A stretch of DNA of 64,000 nucleotides from Fasciola hepatica. Lineage: Eukaryota > Platyhelminthes > Trematoda > Plagiorchiida > Fasciolidae. Below, piece by piece: positions 22,656 through 34,978 of this stretch. The stretch spans positions 8,340,501 to 8,404,500 of the forward strand of contig CANUEZ040000020.1 in the NCBI GenBank assembly GCA_948099385.1, read 5' to 3'. A program made the translations under genes and the position numbers. Below the pieces are notes generated by a model that was given only the letters and a program-made list of their open reading frames with translations, made no database searches and was not told where the DNA came from. How positions within the stretch are numbered: position 1 is the first letter of the stretch; the number at the start of each line of letters is the position of its first letter.

Positions 22656-23374
22656 AGCTGAATTCATTTATTTATCCCTCATGCATTCTCCCGTAGGTTC
22701 CAACCCTTCACACCTTCTTTGAAGTATATTTGTGTTTAATTTCATACGGTGTTCACGATTTACTATTTAGTCAGTTGTGCAAACCTTAGTTTATCACACG
22801 ACACAACATTGCATGTAGAAGTATCGGAGCTTAGGTCACGCACACACGCCTACACTTTACTCGTTTATGCCACGCAGTCCCCGTCAAACACGTTACAGTG
22901 CTCACAGTCTTTCTTTGACGTCAAAGAAAGTCCTCCTTTGATGTATGGTGATAATTGTGATTCCATCATACACCCAGACACATACGCACATACCCGATGG
23001 ACGCTATGTCCAGCAACCCCTATCATACATGCGACGGCTTTCGCAATTTGCTTTTGTTGACGTTACTGAAATGTCTTTTCCATATTTGGAGGTGGCGGCT
23101 ATTACATCATATCCACACACACACACTCATGTAAGCACATACAGCCGGGGCAGGACGGCCTTTCCAAGGACAGCATCTATATGCCCCCTTCGCGCCCGCC
23201 ATCGGTCAGTCGTTCTCGTGGATGATGTAGAAAAGCCTCGCGTCCATGTGGCCAACGGATTAGGTGCGACCGTGAGTAGAAAGTTGACGACAAGCATCAG
23301 GAGCGCACTGGCAGCAGGGCCTAGGCAAGCATGAAGAATCAGTACCATTATACCAAACCTTTGACTCTGCTAAA
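22656..23374 (+). other. Untranslated BEL 3' region
   Basis: No coding domain; the frames here (22749-23060, 22945-23334) have no envelope-like features. It contains the 22-bp palindrome at 22909-22930 and a short ACACAC run near 23113. It lies between the end of pol and the purine-rich tract. Confidence 0.5.
22909..22930. promoter_or_regulatory. 22-bp perfect palindrome centred on a CRE (TGACGTCA)
   Basis: The half-site CTTTCTTTGAC is followed immediately by its exact reverse complement, giving a perfect 22-bp palindrome. Its central eight bases TGACGTCA are the consensus cAMP-response element bound by CREB/ATF-type bZIP dimers. Placement in the 3' non-coding part of a BEL element suggests a captured enhancer-like site. 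Function is inferred only. Confidence 0.5.
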
Positions 23375-23399
23375 GATTCGGGGGGATTTTGGTGGGCGG
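23375..23399 (+). other. Putative polypurine tract of BEL
   Basis: A G-rich run (ATTCGGGGGGATTTTGGTGGGCGG) directly precedes TGTAACGACC. This is the position where plus-strand priming occurs in LTR retrotransposons. The T stretch inside it is atypical. Confidence 0.45.
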
Positions 23400-23775
23400 T
23401 GTAACGACCGGTCGAGGAATATCCCCCTAAAACCTTTGCGATTCAGTGTTTTTCTTAACATCACTCACTTATTTACACTATTGACGTGTCCTTACGAACT
23501 GTTTGTTTTTATGGACCAATTGTTGTTTGTTCACGCCCAGAGCGCTACCTTGTCATATCCTTGTTCTAGACCTGCGTGACACACGTGCCCCTTGCTCGCA
23601 CACCGCAATTCAGTTTCTCGTTTGTTCCGTCCTTTTGATCTCAATATTGAGGTCGTATCTTTTTGGTGTCATTGTTCATTCAATAACCTAGTATCGTAGA
23701 ATATCACGGATAGTCGCTATTTGATTTCGGGATCCGTGGCGAATTTGGCTACGCATTGCTCGGACGTGTGTTGCA
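23400..23775 (+). repeat. Putative BEL 3' LTR
   Basis: Begins TGTAACGACC after the purine-rich tract and is non-coding to the start of the next element. The end near TTGCA at 23775 is set by the LINE that follows. It cannot be confirmed by a 5' partner, because the 5' LTR is not in the window. It contains a short palindrome CTCAATATTGAG near 23640. Confidence 0.45.
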
Positions 23776-24730
23776 ATGGCTGCCCCCTCCCATTTAACTG
23801 GTTTCCTTCTGGACACCTACGCTGCAGGATGGACACAGCATGTCTCCGCTCCAACAAGGCATAACAACATCCTCGATAAATCTTCGCTCACGGCCTCCGT
23901 GACGCGAACGTCTCCGTCACACAAAACCTTCCCGGCAGTGACCACAAAATGGTCATATGTCACCTCGATGTTACACAAGGATCATGCCTACCTACAGGTA
24001 TCCAAATCAAAAACCAAAACACCTACAGACTGACTAACTGGGCCCAGTTGCCTACCTCCCTACGTGGTATTGACTGGTCTGACTTCTTCCTCATCTCCAA
24101 TCAGCAAAAAACAGCTGATGTGTTCCATGCCAAGCTGCTCCCCTCCATAAATTGCCTTACCTCAACCCTTAGACATATTAGAGCCAAAACTACCAAAACT
24201 GACACACTTCGACAAAAGATTTGTAAGCTCCAGAACGTATTCCTCGGGAATCGAGATTTCTCTCTGACACTCAGAGTAAGCCGACTCTGCCGTGATCTCT
24301 ATGCAGCGACCCTGAATGAACTCAAAAAGCAAGAATGGACTGCAATACAACAGCCTCATAGTGTGAAGTTTCTTTCTAGACTGGTAAAATCTCGCAACTG
24401 GTGCAGCCATGACAACAATATCCAATTCCCTATTCAAAATTGCATTCACCTTAACTCGCCAGAAGATATGGCTGTGGCTTTCAACTGCTATTTCGCCTCG
24501 GCTCTTAATATGGACACTAGCCCTCCACCATTCTGCTATCCAATGCCCGCACAGGACGCGACATCAACCATAACATTTACCACGGTCAACATCAGGAAAT
24601 TCCTGGCCAACACAAAACCCTCCTATCACCCAGGGCCTGATAACCTTCCACCCGTCATCGTCAATGGAACACCCTCTCGGCCCAAACGAATTACTAGCGG
24701 GGTCATACAGGGTAGCGTTCTAGGTCCTCT
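23776..24730 (+). pseudogene. LINE ORF2: endonuclease end and RT with internal deletion
   Basis: Frame 1 (23776-23930) gives TQHVSAPTRHNNILD, the 'Q.V..PTR..NILDL' block of the endonuclease. The frame shifts, and LPGSDHKMVICHL carries the final SDH catalytic motif. From 23949 the linker is open for 264 codons, with WSDFF, NSPEDMAVAFNCYFAS and PSYHPGPDNLPP. The sequence then jumps directly to VNGTPSRPKRITSGVIQGSVLGPLL, so the RT fingers and the first catalytic Asp are deleted. A missing base at about 24733 shifts the downstream FADD part to frame 2. Confidence 0.85.
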
Positions 24731-24733
24731 CTT

Positions 24734-25513
24734 ATGTACATAAATGACGTCTTCCAAGTAGGGCGTCCTGGCACGGCATTCCTCTTTGCTGACGACACAA
24801 AACTAGTCTATACTTTTGAGGCGAAAGCCATGCCCTCAGCTGCCAGCGATATTCTGTCGGACGTGATGTCCCTTGACGAATGGCGTACTCGATGGCTGAT
24901 GAAGTTTTCGGCAGCTAAGAGCTCCCTTCTGTCTTATAAATGCCACATTCCTCCTGGCCTCCTCAAAATAAATGGTCCGTCAACACCTACTACTAATGTG
25001 GTAAGAGATCTGGGCCTGCATTATTCATGTTCCTTGAACTTTCATGAACAATCATTGACTCAATTTGGCAAGGCAAGAAGGATGACTGCACTTATCAGCA
25101 GGACATACCGTACTCAGGAAAGTAAGCTCCTGATATTCAAGACACACGCCAGGTCTCTGCCGGAATGCTGCCCCCTAGTCTTTACTCTGGTGCGAAAGGC
25201 TGACGGGGTCAACATAGAGAAAGTGCAACGCTCCTTCATCGAAAAATTACTTGGGACCTATTCCAACCTTAACTACCGAGCCAGGTGCGAACTACTCCGG
25301 CTTGAGCCCCTATGGTTACGTCGTATCAGGCTCAATCTCTCATTTCTCTTCAGCCTCCTGCATTCAAAAGTCCACTCATCTGATAACCCATTCGGTTTCT
25401 CTATTAAGACTCCCTTCTCCCTCCGTCATAGGCTATTCACCATTACAACCCTCCAATCTAGACTCTCAATCAGATCGATATTTTTCGGTTATCTACTCCA
25501 GCCTCCGGAATAA
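24734..25513 (+). pseudogene. LINE ORF2: RT palm (FADD) and C-terminal tail
   Basis: Frame 2, 259 codons. MYINDVF is followed by FLFADDTKLVY with the intact catalytic Asp pair, then LMKFSAAKSSLLS and LKINGPSTP with VVRDLGLHYS, the 'DLGV' block. Next come the 'Y.....R.LPE....VF.L..K.D...IEKVQR' block and LEPLWLRRIRLNLSFLF, the usual CR1 tail. The ATG is internal to the domain, not a natural start. Confidence 0.88.
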
Positions 25514-25766
25514 GCTTACTGGCTCACTGCGATTGTGTAGCAAGCTAACACAATTTAAAAGGGCACTATGCAAAATCCTAGAAGCGTTTTCTGTAATTAG
25601 CATGACCCGTGATAACATTGACATAGACCAAGCATATGAAGATGGCCCTGATTAATAGACCACAATGTGCCTGTATTTGCATCCTACCGCTCTTCCATGA
25701 CCCGTCTGATGATTGCACCCGCGTATACAGCTATATTTATATTATATGTACTATATATATATATAC

Positions 25767-27099
25767 CTTGGGTACTCTCCATTCACTCCTCTCTTCCCTC
25801 CCATTTCACAACATAATTTGCGTACGTACATTTAAAAAATCCGTTCCGTCATTTAGTGATGGGTGCTCCTCTTCGCTTAATTCCCCTGTCTCAGGCTAGA
25901 ACATAACAGCCCCATCCAGCTTTTCTTGCGCCTTCCTCGTGTTCAGATAAAGTGTTCATTTTCTCGTTTCCATTAAGACGATAATCCTAACCCACAGCTG
26001 GAACACTCTCCAGACTGCCGCACTCCTGATCTCTTTCAGATCGCACTGGTTACTTGGGTAGCCATCGGCCAACTCGATGTATATCCCGGATAACCTTTAA
26101 GACCAGACGATTTGATCAATGGTTTAAACCTATACTCTCGCCTGCTGACCTTATATGGGGAACCGTACACGGAGTAACAAACCGTCATGAGTCTCACCGG
26201 ATCACAGATGTGATTCCTTACACCAACCACCAACCCACATCCGCTCAAGGTCTATTCCCAATAATCCATTCCAGCAGTTGAATTCTTTCCGCATTGCAGT
26301 ACGAAACCCAGCCCTCGCAGCTGTCCACTTCGTCAAACCAGCCCCTTCTTACCCGCTGCCCTCAACAGTCTACCTGCCATCACCTGTAACCAAGGTCTTT
26401 ATGAAACAGAATACCAGCCATCTGCAGCCAACCAGAATTTGGCTAATAAAGTTTTATCACATGCATTTTTTTCCTTTTTCTTTACGCTCTTCCAACTTCT
26501 GCTCAGTCGCACCAGTAGCGTTTGTCTCCACTAATCCGTTTCATTGACGGCTGTTCTTTGGAAGTCCGTTACGCGTCCATATACCATTCGCGCTCTTCAA
26601 AAGTTTACTGAAATCCTTGTGAAGCTTTTCGCCTTCATGTGAATTTCCATATGACACTGAAATCACCTGCACAAAAGGTCCGATTCTTTATCGCCTTTGA
26701 CTCACTTGCATTTATTTCATATGCTTCCTCCACAATTAGTTACCCAACGCTGGATCAGTGTTCTATATTTCGCTGGCATCTCTGACTGCACTTCAATGGC
26801 CACATGCGTACTTTACTTTTAGTCTTGTTCTTTGGCATCTCCCCCGCCCTGTTACTCGTTAGTGACCTTCCAATTATCACCTTTACCAGCAATCCCACCT
26901 TTGTCCAGCTATCCACACCACCCTCACGGAATTCAAAACCGATTTGCAATTCTCGCTTCAGCCATTACCACTTTAGTTCACTCAAACTCTACGTGACCTT
27001 ACTGGTGTATTTCGGCTGCTGTGTGATTCATTGACATGTACTGCTGTATTCTCTGATCTTTCCTTGTGCATGTCTATTGACCACGGTCAAGAAATGTAC
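25767..27099. other. Unassigned AT-rich sequence after the LINE
   Basis: The LINE 3' UTR may extend to about 25900. No domain is recognised beyond it. Short open frames at 26054-26281, 26278-26547 and 26804-27034 have no motif I know. Confidence 0.4.
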
Positions 27100-27880
27100 A
27101 ATATTGACAATATTGACAACCGACTCCTTCCTGCGGGCCTTGCAAAGCTTTATCCACCGAAGAGGCACACCAGCAGATATATACTCCAACAATGGGTCGA
27201 ACTTTGTGGGCGCTGGTCGGGAACTGCAGTGTGGGCAACAAAACATGAACAGAGGAGAGCTGCAGAAACGTACCGTGACTTATGGTATATGATGGCACTT
27301 CAAACACCGCAGGCCGATCACCGCGGGGGCCTGTGAGGACTTCTGATCAGGCCCACTGGGCGAATGCTGCTGTCGATAATTGAGCAACAGCCGCCCCATT
27401 ACGAAATGTCGAGCATCTTCATGACCGAGGTCGAAATAATACTGAACAACCGCTCCTAATTCCATTGCTTACCGGAGACCCCACCAACCTGGCTCTCAGT
27501 GCGAACGATTTATTGACTTTAAGGTCGAACCTGGGTTTCCAGGGGACAAAACACCTTCGTGGCAGCCTCCTTCATGAATGGAAGCAGGCATATTGTCTTG
27601 CCAAGGGTTTTGGAGGCGATGGCCGTGAGACTACCTACCGGTTCTGCAAACTTGACAGAAGTGGCTAACCAACGCAAGACCATTCAAATTTGGTGATGTA
27701 TTGATGACCTCCGACGAACACGCTCATTGCAGCACCTGGCCTTTGGGCATTGCCAAGGAAATCATCAGTTGCTCTAACGAACTGAAAATAACTGTCAAGT
27801 TGAAGACTGCCAAAGAGATGCTGACTCGCGACGTGCGCAGTTCTGGTGCCGCGCGCTTTCAAGAAGACTTATGGAGCAAT
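27100..27880 (+). pseudogene. BEL/Pao integrase relic
   Basis: Readable across frames: TTDSFLRALQSFIHRRG, then IYSNNGSNFVGAGREL (integrase second Asp block, with Asp replaced by Asn), then a degraded GG-LW block. After that come MTEVEIILNNRSLIP-like sequence, LTGDPTNLALSANDLLTLRS, and a C-terminal part ending near LTRDVR. It is from a different BEL family than the element at 14983, judging by the sequence around the Asp block. Frames change at least three times. Confidence 0.8.
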
Positions 27881-28106
27881 TACTGATGTCAGCCTCCGAG
27901 GCTTTCAATAGCGCAGACTGTTTTTGACCTGGAATCATTCACTGTATGGCTTCCTTTCAGACACATGAAGCAGAAACGTTTTGGGCTTCTGCTCATCTCT
28001 CAGGTACGTCTGAAGCTAAAATCACTTGTACTGATGCCAGGTGGATCCCGTCATATAGTGGACAAGTTAGAGGTCGCTCTTTGTCCTGCTGCACTGTGCT
28101 CATGGA

Positions 28107-28811
28107 TCAGCCGGATTCAGACTGACGTGGACTTGGGTAGCTAAAGGCTTGGTTCACCCTGCCGGTGGTCTCAGTTCGGCCTGTCAGTCGTTCGAAGCGA
28201 CTACGAACGATCCTGGCCGTGGTGGACGCGAATCCCGTCAGGTCGCTGAATGTTGGTTCCCGACCGTTTCGCGTTAACCGATCAACTCTTTCGGCTGACC
28301 TATTCTGTGGGGTGTACGGAAGAACACTAATTATATGTTCCAGGTTACCGACTGAGTTGAGATCGGACGAGCAACTCATCTGCTCGAGAGCAATCGGGCA
28401 GCTCTCTAATCCAAGGGCTAGAGTTGATAGCGCTTCTGATTCCAGGCTGCCTGTGTTGATTCTTCTCGTTAGACCCTTTAGGACTGATCGAGTTACCTCG
28501 TGTGAGCAGCCAAATGATTCCTTCAGTATCTCACCAGCTCTATGATATCCCTTGCTGGGAGGCAGCATCATGCTTTCCTCGATTGCTTCCGGTGCCTTAC
28601 AGTATTGAAGTAAATACTTTAAGCTTCCACGGTCCTCCATTACCTTCGAGGTGGAATACATATGGAGTTGCCAAATGATCTTCCAGTATATTGCTGACCG
28701 ACCACTGAATGAAACTAATTCAAATTTCGGTAAAACTATCTCACCCGTGAAGCGGGAATTAGCCTTCGCAAACCCATGTTTAGGGTCGTGCCTACCGTCT
28801 TTTTGTCTTCC
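28107..28811 (-). pseudogene. BEL/Pao gag relic
   Basis: Minus-strand gag. The frame is open from about 28811. It shows LPKFELVSFSGRSAIYWK ('LP.F....F.GD...Y..F'), LKYLLQYCKAPEAIEE, GYHRAGEILKESFG and LGNLEHIIS-like LERI, then NGREPTFSDLTGFASTTARIV ('FADL..FV...A'). The 184-codon ATG-started part is 28107-28661, but homology begins upstream of that ATG. It faces the integrase relic at 27100-27880, so the two are separate insertions or an inversion product. Confidence 0.85.
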
Positions 28812-30037
28812 CGATCATTAGTATTTAGAATCTCGTCACAAATCGACCTCGTCTGTACCTAAATGTATTCATGCGCTGTTTTATCACAGTAATTTGAGTA
28901 CGAGGATCGTACAGAAGCACTTCTAACCAGCTTTTTCGAGAGTTTGGAAATCTCCAGGTTCAGCTTTACTCTTAGAAATCCTTTATTCTGGTTTTCTTTA
29001 GAATCCTTTGAATTCTGTTCAGGTTTATCCCTAAAGGTAGAGTTTCATAAATCCGACAAGCGACAAACTCAACCAAGAACAACGACTATGCCAGCTAGAG
29101 CTCATAGCCCTGGGGCCATGAGCAGCAAAGCTATCGAGGGGGATTTGCCGAGCTCCAGAAGTGACCTGATCCAATCCGAATCCACCTTCAGACTGGTAAA
29201 GTCTACTAGTCGCACTGTCGCTCTTCAGCGTTTGCATAGTTCCGGAGAAAACGTCAGATCCCTGTAGCGACTAAAACCCTCAGTGTCTGGCTCCGGCGAA
29301 GCCTGGTCATCTAGTGAATGCTCAATTCACGGACTAGTACTCTTCACTCGTTCTCGATGGCACCTTGGAGGCCCAAAGCAACGCGTAGTCCAAAACGATT
29401 CAGAGCCCATTTGGAGGACACAATTGTTCTGCAGGTTCTATAGTACCAATAGCGGGTGAAAATATAAGTACGAAAACTACCATACCTTTGAAAATGAGCC
29501 TCGGTCTCTAACCAGCCAAAAAGGTAGTTAAAAATAGGGAAAAATTCTGGTAAAGAAGATTTGTTGGCAAAAGCAGCAAATAATAAGTAACTGTCCTGAA
29601 GTCAAAAAAATAGAATAAGTTTTTCAAGCCTCATCAGGATTAAAGAATAATTTTCTGGGCATGGCAGCCATCTATGAAGATAAAAAAGATGAAGGTGTAC
29701 AATCAGTCGAGGTGAGCAAGAAAGTGGAACCGAACTGCACTAACTGTCCGCAAAGTAATCTCAGTAGGAGACTGTGAACATGAAAAGAAAAAGTCAGTGC
29801 ATCAAGCGTAGACTACTAGTCGATTATGAAACAGTGCCATCATAGGTAAGGCTGGAGAAAGCAGTCCAAAATCAGTCATGAGGCTTATGAAGGTAAGCAG
29901 AAGGCGAATTTTTCAGTCAACGCTGATGGTGCAGCGGTTAAGCCTCTAGTGCTCTGACCAGGTTTGGCACACAGTATGGCAGGTACAGTTGGAGGTGGCA
30001 GTCTTCCAGTCTGAAGGTATCGAGCGAAATGATCTAG

Positions 30038-32058
30038 AAGAGAGTCCTGCAAGCAGTGGACGAATTACCTGGAGAGCTCCGCATATAATATGGTATTATA
30101 ATTTTCAGCGAAAATATCGAGGAACAAAACAGAGAGTTCGATTATTTTTCTGCCACAATGAATGGTGATGAAATTGAACCGAAACTAGAGATGATGATAT
30201 TTTATCGAGCAACGGTCAAATTCCACTTTCAAATTATCACAAGCTCAGGGGTCAGTTTGGATTGGGGAGGGGTAAACGGGAACTTAAACGTGCCTGCTCT
30301 AGCCTATAAGAAAGGCATCTGATGTTTTAACGGGATGATAAACTATCTGAGCACGTTGTTATTAGAGTTACCGGAATTGATGAAACCGATCCGCCACTTA
30401 AAGCATAACAAAGAAACTTGGATATGAGCAGATTACCAGCTATTAGCATTTGATCGCGTAAAGCAGCTCATTGTAAAGGCCCCTGTCCCAGCATATTATG
30501 ATCACTCTTTGCATAGGTGCATAAAACATGATAGCGTTCAGTGGTGGATAATTAGCCTTTCTGTTACAAGATGGGCGCTCCCTTGATGGTTGTAGTAAGA
30601 AAGTAGTATTTTGTGAGCGGAAGTCTGCTCCATTCAAAAAAGAGCGAGTGGAAATCCTGTGCGCTCTATAGAAGTTCAATAATTACGCCTTCCGCCGAAC
30701 CACACATATACTCAGATCACAAGCCATTGACTACCATCTTGGATAAGCCACCAAACCCAGCTTCAAGAAGGCTTCAGTCGATGCTGATACGGCTCCGAAG
30801 CCATAACCACGAACCATATTATCAGGAAGGAGAACTACTGTTTGAAGTTGACACATCCTCTTAAGACACAGTGCGGATAACGGAAGAAGAACGTGGAATC
30901 GAAAAGGTGAAAATTTTATTGGCTGTTACGGGATCTGAATTATCCCGAATTCAGCATGCCTTGAAGGCCGATCCTTTTTTACAGCCCATGAGGGAATTCA
31001 CCACTAACGAAAGTCCGGATGGTAAGATAACTCTATTGGCAGAAGTGGTACCATAATTCAAATATTTTTGACGAGCTAACAAGAGAGAATGAGTTGTTTT
31101 TTCGTGATGAGCATTTGGGGGTGCCGCAAGCTTCTGCAAAAGAGGCTCTGCGTCGGTTACGCCGCTCTCAATCAGGTATCAACTGGTGAACTGGCCGAGC
31201 CAAGGGGGAACACCACTGCTTATGCAAGGCCGAAATGCATCATTGGATAGCAGGTTGCGAACCACGAGGACAATTTGATCCACGACAAGCGAGATAGCCG
31301 ACGGTGATGCTCCAAATACCTGACCGGCCTTGGCAAGTCGTGGCGTTGGATAACTTTTACCATGGGAAGAGAGGTTACCTGGTGACCTTCGTTTACTACC
31401 ACGATTTCTTTGAGATCGACCTTCTGAGAACAGAAACAGTCGCAATAACTATCACCAAAGTGGGATTGATTTTGCACGACATGTAATACCGATTCGAGGG
31501 ACCTCCGATGGTGTTCCTCCGTTTCGCAGCACGGAATTCCAGCACTCCTCGGAGATGGGGCCTTTCGGCCATCACGTCGCCAGTGCTTACCGGAGTCATT
31601 CTAACGGTAAATCAGAAAGCTTTGTAGTTCAGGCGAAGGAGATACGCAATAAATGCAACTGTGTGGCCAGCCACCTGCTCATCACTCGGCTGCGGCTTCG
31701 AAACATGCCTTAGTAAGAGGTGGGAAAAAGCCCGAAGAAACGCGTATTTAAGGCGGACGCGCACGATCCTACACCTATGTGCTGGTTTAATGGACCCAGA
31801 TGTTGTATCGTGTTCAGTGATCTAGATGACACTGGTGAAGCAAGCTGCGGAGTAAAAAAGACTTAACGATCGTGTAGCAAACCACTGCATCCACTCAAGC
31901 CAGATGACAGTCTGGATTCAACCAACCGAACCGATAGAAAAATTTTGGACTACAGGAGGGGACCTAGTGAGCGTAAGAAAGGAGCCATACACAAAGCCCT
32001 ATGGATGTCTACGGATACGGAGGAATACGGTTCGTCCGAAAAAATCCGAGGAAGATGA
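30038..32058 (+). pseudogene. Ty3/gypsy pol relic, second copy
   Basis: Copy of the gypsy relic at 1230-3250, carried by the segmental duplication. It shares the frameshifts and stops, including loss of the RT YxDD and retention of SDHKPL and PDRPWQ. The decay therefore predates the duplication. Only a few substitutions distinguish the copies. Confidence 0.85.
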
Positions 32059-32869
32059 TAATGAGGAAGAGAAAATGAATAGAGACGATGATGAAAGAGA
32101 AGACAAGGAAACCAAAAAGGATGATGGAGTGGTCGACGTGTATAACACTATTTATTCATCGGTCAGACAGGAACATTCACCGAACAGAGTCCGGGGTGAG
32201 CAACGTCATTAGCCGGTGGGGAAGTAGAAGCTTCTCAGAAGCGGGAAGATCTGTCGCATGTTTTTGTTTTACAACACCAATGACTCTTCTTGAATGGTCA
32301 GAAGATAGCTTTTACTTGGAACTTTGTAATTCGAACAATCTGATCGGGGCAAGAGGCTCCATAAACCACCACTGGATTAGCAGTGATCGGGATTCCCTTG
32401 CTGAAAGCTGTAACCATATAATGAACGGTTTTCCTGAAGAACTCACCTTTGCAAAGTTCACCTCTAAGAGGCACCTGTATGCGCAGCGGAAGTCGTGGCC
32501 GAGAATATCTATCATCCTTCTCCAACCAAAGTAGACGAAACAGCCGAGAAGAAGCGACCCCAGCCTTCCTCCACGGTTAGCGGATCTTGGCCTCGAGGTA
32601 GCCGAATCCATGAGGAACACCAGAGGGATAAAGGCTGTAATAATTCGAAGGCCCTCACACACAGTCAAGTGCTCCACAGTTTCACTTCCAGTTTCCGATC
32701 AATCAGGAGAAGCCGCTGCCCGGTTGTTTGGTCGTACGGATACAGCAAATCTGCGTTGTGACTGATCGCATATTCGCCCCAGCATGGTCATAACTAGCGA
32801 ACATGTTTATGTGGTTCTTGGCCACCCTAGTGAAGCAGATTTCGTGTCGTCTCACCTTAGGTGTGTCCT

Positions 32870-33565
32870 TCACAAAAGACCTCTTTCTTTCTCCTTTATT
32901 CGAGCAGCCATCCGCGCACTCAACTTCTCGGCATTTCTTCTACACTTGACTCTTCCTCTCGCTCCCCACTTTGTAATCTTTTTTCGCCAAGGTGGCATTC
33001 CTTTTCTGCGAACTCTGCTCACAGGGGCTACTTCGACGGTCAGCCGAAGTAAGTCACTTTTAGCTCTTAACCAAATATCACTTTTGTCACCCCAATGGTC
33101 CCGGGCCGAGTACGCTACCACCGACAGTTGTCTTTCCTCTTCTAGTCTCCGGAAAGTTCTTCGTCATTTGTCCGGTGGTTTTGCCCTCTCGATCGGAAAG
33201 TGAGGCTTAGTGATCCCATGGTCGCTTTCATCCGGCCGGGCATCTATTCTTATCTCACTTACTTCTCAGGCGAACTTGGCGATAACGAGATTCAGCAGCC
33301 GTGCACTTTGGCCCTCCCTTCATCAAGTAGCCCGAAGGATGTGCCGTGACAGAGCCATGCTCCCACCTGGTCTAGCTGGTGTGCCCAGATGAAACCGCAT
33401 ATACCCAGGTCGAGTACCAGTCCACCTCTGGGCTCTGAGGGCACTGGATATAAGTCTTCTCCTCGTACTCCTGGTAGCCACCGCTAGATGCTTCAACAGA
33501 CCTTCGTCCTCCCTAGGAATCGAGGTAGGACTCCGGTAGATGCATCCCGGTGCCACCCGCCCCAA
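32870..33565 (-). pseudogene. LINE endonuclease relic, second copy
   Basis: Duplicated copy of the minus-strand LINE endonuclease remnant at 4062-4757, with the same GCIYRSP and PPWRKK segments and a handful of substitutions. Confidence 0.6.
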
Positions 33566-34357
33566 CTAAAATTTCTTTCGAACTGAGACAGCTTGTAAAT
33601 TAAAAATGAAATACTGGATACTTTATTTTTGATTTACGTACTTCGCTACCTGCCCTGGTATCCTTCCTCCCATTCTTCAGCACGCCTGTGCGCTCTTCGT
33701 GCTCTCAATCCGGTTATACCAGCCGGATTTACGCTCCTTCCGTAGCCTCAAATTCCCGATGGTCATACAGGGCGTACTCCTTGATTTCCCCCTTAATCCC
33801 TTCCACTTATTTGCAAGGCTGCACCCATTACACTGCATCACTGTTGTGCCTACTTTGAAGAGCTTCTTACCGAGTTACGGTGCTTCACTTTGGCACTTGA
33901 GTTTTACGCCAAGGTGCTACCTTGGTTTTATGCCATATGCTGGAACCCTAGTTTTTCTACGGCGGTGGTCCTGCCCGCAGCAACATCGCACGAGGCTGTT
34001 ACCACCGGATTACCGCGGTTCCGCTGGTCCCCGTGCTCAGCCGATGGCTCCAGGTGCAATGCTGGGGATGGTGGGACCATCGTCGACACCGGACTGGTTT
34101 GGTTTTGCAGGGGTCTATGGAGCATCAGCGGAGTTAGGTGTATCACCGGCGACGCTGTACACGGCGAGCTTGTTGCTTTCACTAGCGAGGACAGTATGAG
34201 CGATCCACTGCCTCTTCAAGTGGCATGGGCCCTCCATGGTGAAGAGTAATTTAGTCCTACGTTGGCGCTGCTTTTGGAACTCCTGCTTATTTGACCAGCA
34301 GCTGCTAGAACTGCATTCCGCTAACTATGGTCGCCGAACTCCGCCAGAAGAGGCCTC

Positions 34358-34489
34358 CCAATCCAACTGACCCTTTGCCAAATCAGCGCAACCCTTTTCT
34401 ATGCCGTTAGTGACGGCTAGAGAGTGAATCATCGGAAACAACTGTTCGTCTCCGAAGACTGTTTCTGATGTCACATTGTGCACATTGCG
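34358..34489 (+). mobile_element. Penelope-like element terminus, relic (second copy)
   Basis: Duplicated copy of the Penelope end fragment at 5550-5681. It differs by at least one substitution near the terminus (GTGCACATT here versus GTGCATATT). Confidence 0.75.
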
Positions 34490-34978
34490 TAATCATTTTT
34501 CGTTCATTTTATAGGTTTCTATCTTCGTTGATGGCGAGGCATGGTTTTGTCATGAAGGATGGCAGTTCATTTTTCAATTCAATTCGATCGTCGTCCTCAA
34601 AATAAGAGTCGTACGATAATCTGCCGTACAAGCTCCGTGACAACAGCTCGTGAGTATGGTGCCAGGAGAGAATATAACACCACTTTCCAAACAGAAAATA
34701 ATCTAGCTTTCCGCTGAAGGTTGAATCGTGCACCTCTTTGACCACCTCCGCCGAGAGCGAGTTCCACTTATTTGCTACTCTTCAAACAGGTGCTGTGCCG
34801 CCGGAAAATTGATAGATTCCGGCTGCAAGTACGTCGGTGGATGCTCCGCGTACGACAAAGTCCACGTAGGTGAAATATCCCCCGTGTTTCTGGTCTTAGT
34901 TCAAAACGGACAATGTGGAGGACATAAATGTGGTCGCTCCGTATGCCCCGTTGGGCCTTCGGGGCAGCCCATTTGCTA

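Larger units (their letters stand above)
14834..23775 (+). mobile_element. BEL/Pao LTR retrotransposon carrying a nested Penelope-like element
   Basis: The extent runs from the leader before gag to the putative 3' LTR. Gag and pol share one reading frame (frame 1 of the window) up to the Penelope insertion at 19448 and resume in register at 22236. The 5' LTR is missing: the sequence before the leader is the 345-bp segment and then the duplicated block. A purine-rich tract at 23375-23399 precedes TGTAACGACC, the likely start of the 3' LTR. The element is dead (eight in-frame stops, altered catalytic residues). Confidence 0.85.
23776..25766 (+). mobile_element. CR1-like LINE, 5'-truncated and internally deleted
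   Basis: Begins inside the endonuclease at the same place the window-end LINE reaches at 64000 (SMTSPP there, MAAPSHL here). It includes the endonuclease end, linker, RT and C-terminal tail, and ends in a 3' UTR with a TA-rich microsatellite at 25751-25765. About 130 codons of the RT fingers and first palm block are missing. It belongs to the same family as 45100-46482 and probably 61390-64000. Confidence 0.85.

Noticed and set aside
22749..23334. Envelope-like gene after BEL pol
   Set aside because: Short overlapping frames without signal peptide, membrane segment or cysteine pattern.
23637..23654. Second palindrome CTCAATATTGAG as a regulatory site
   Set aside because: Only 12 bases are perfect and AT-rich, within chance expectation for a window of this size.
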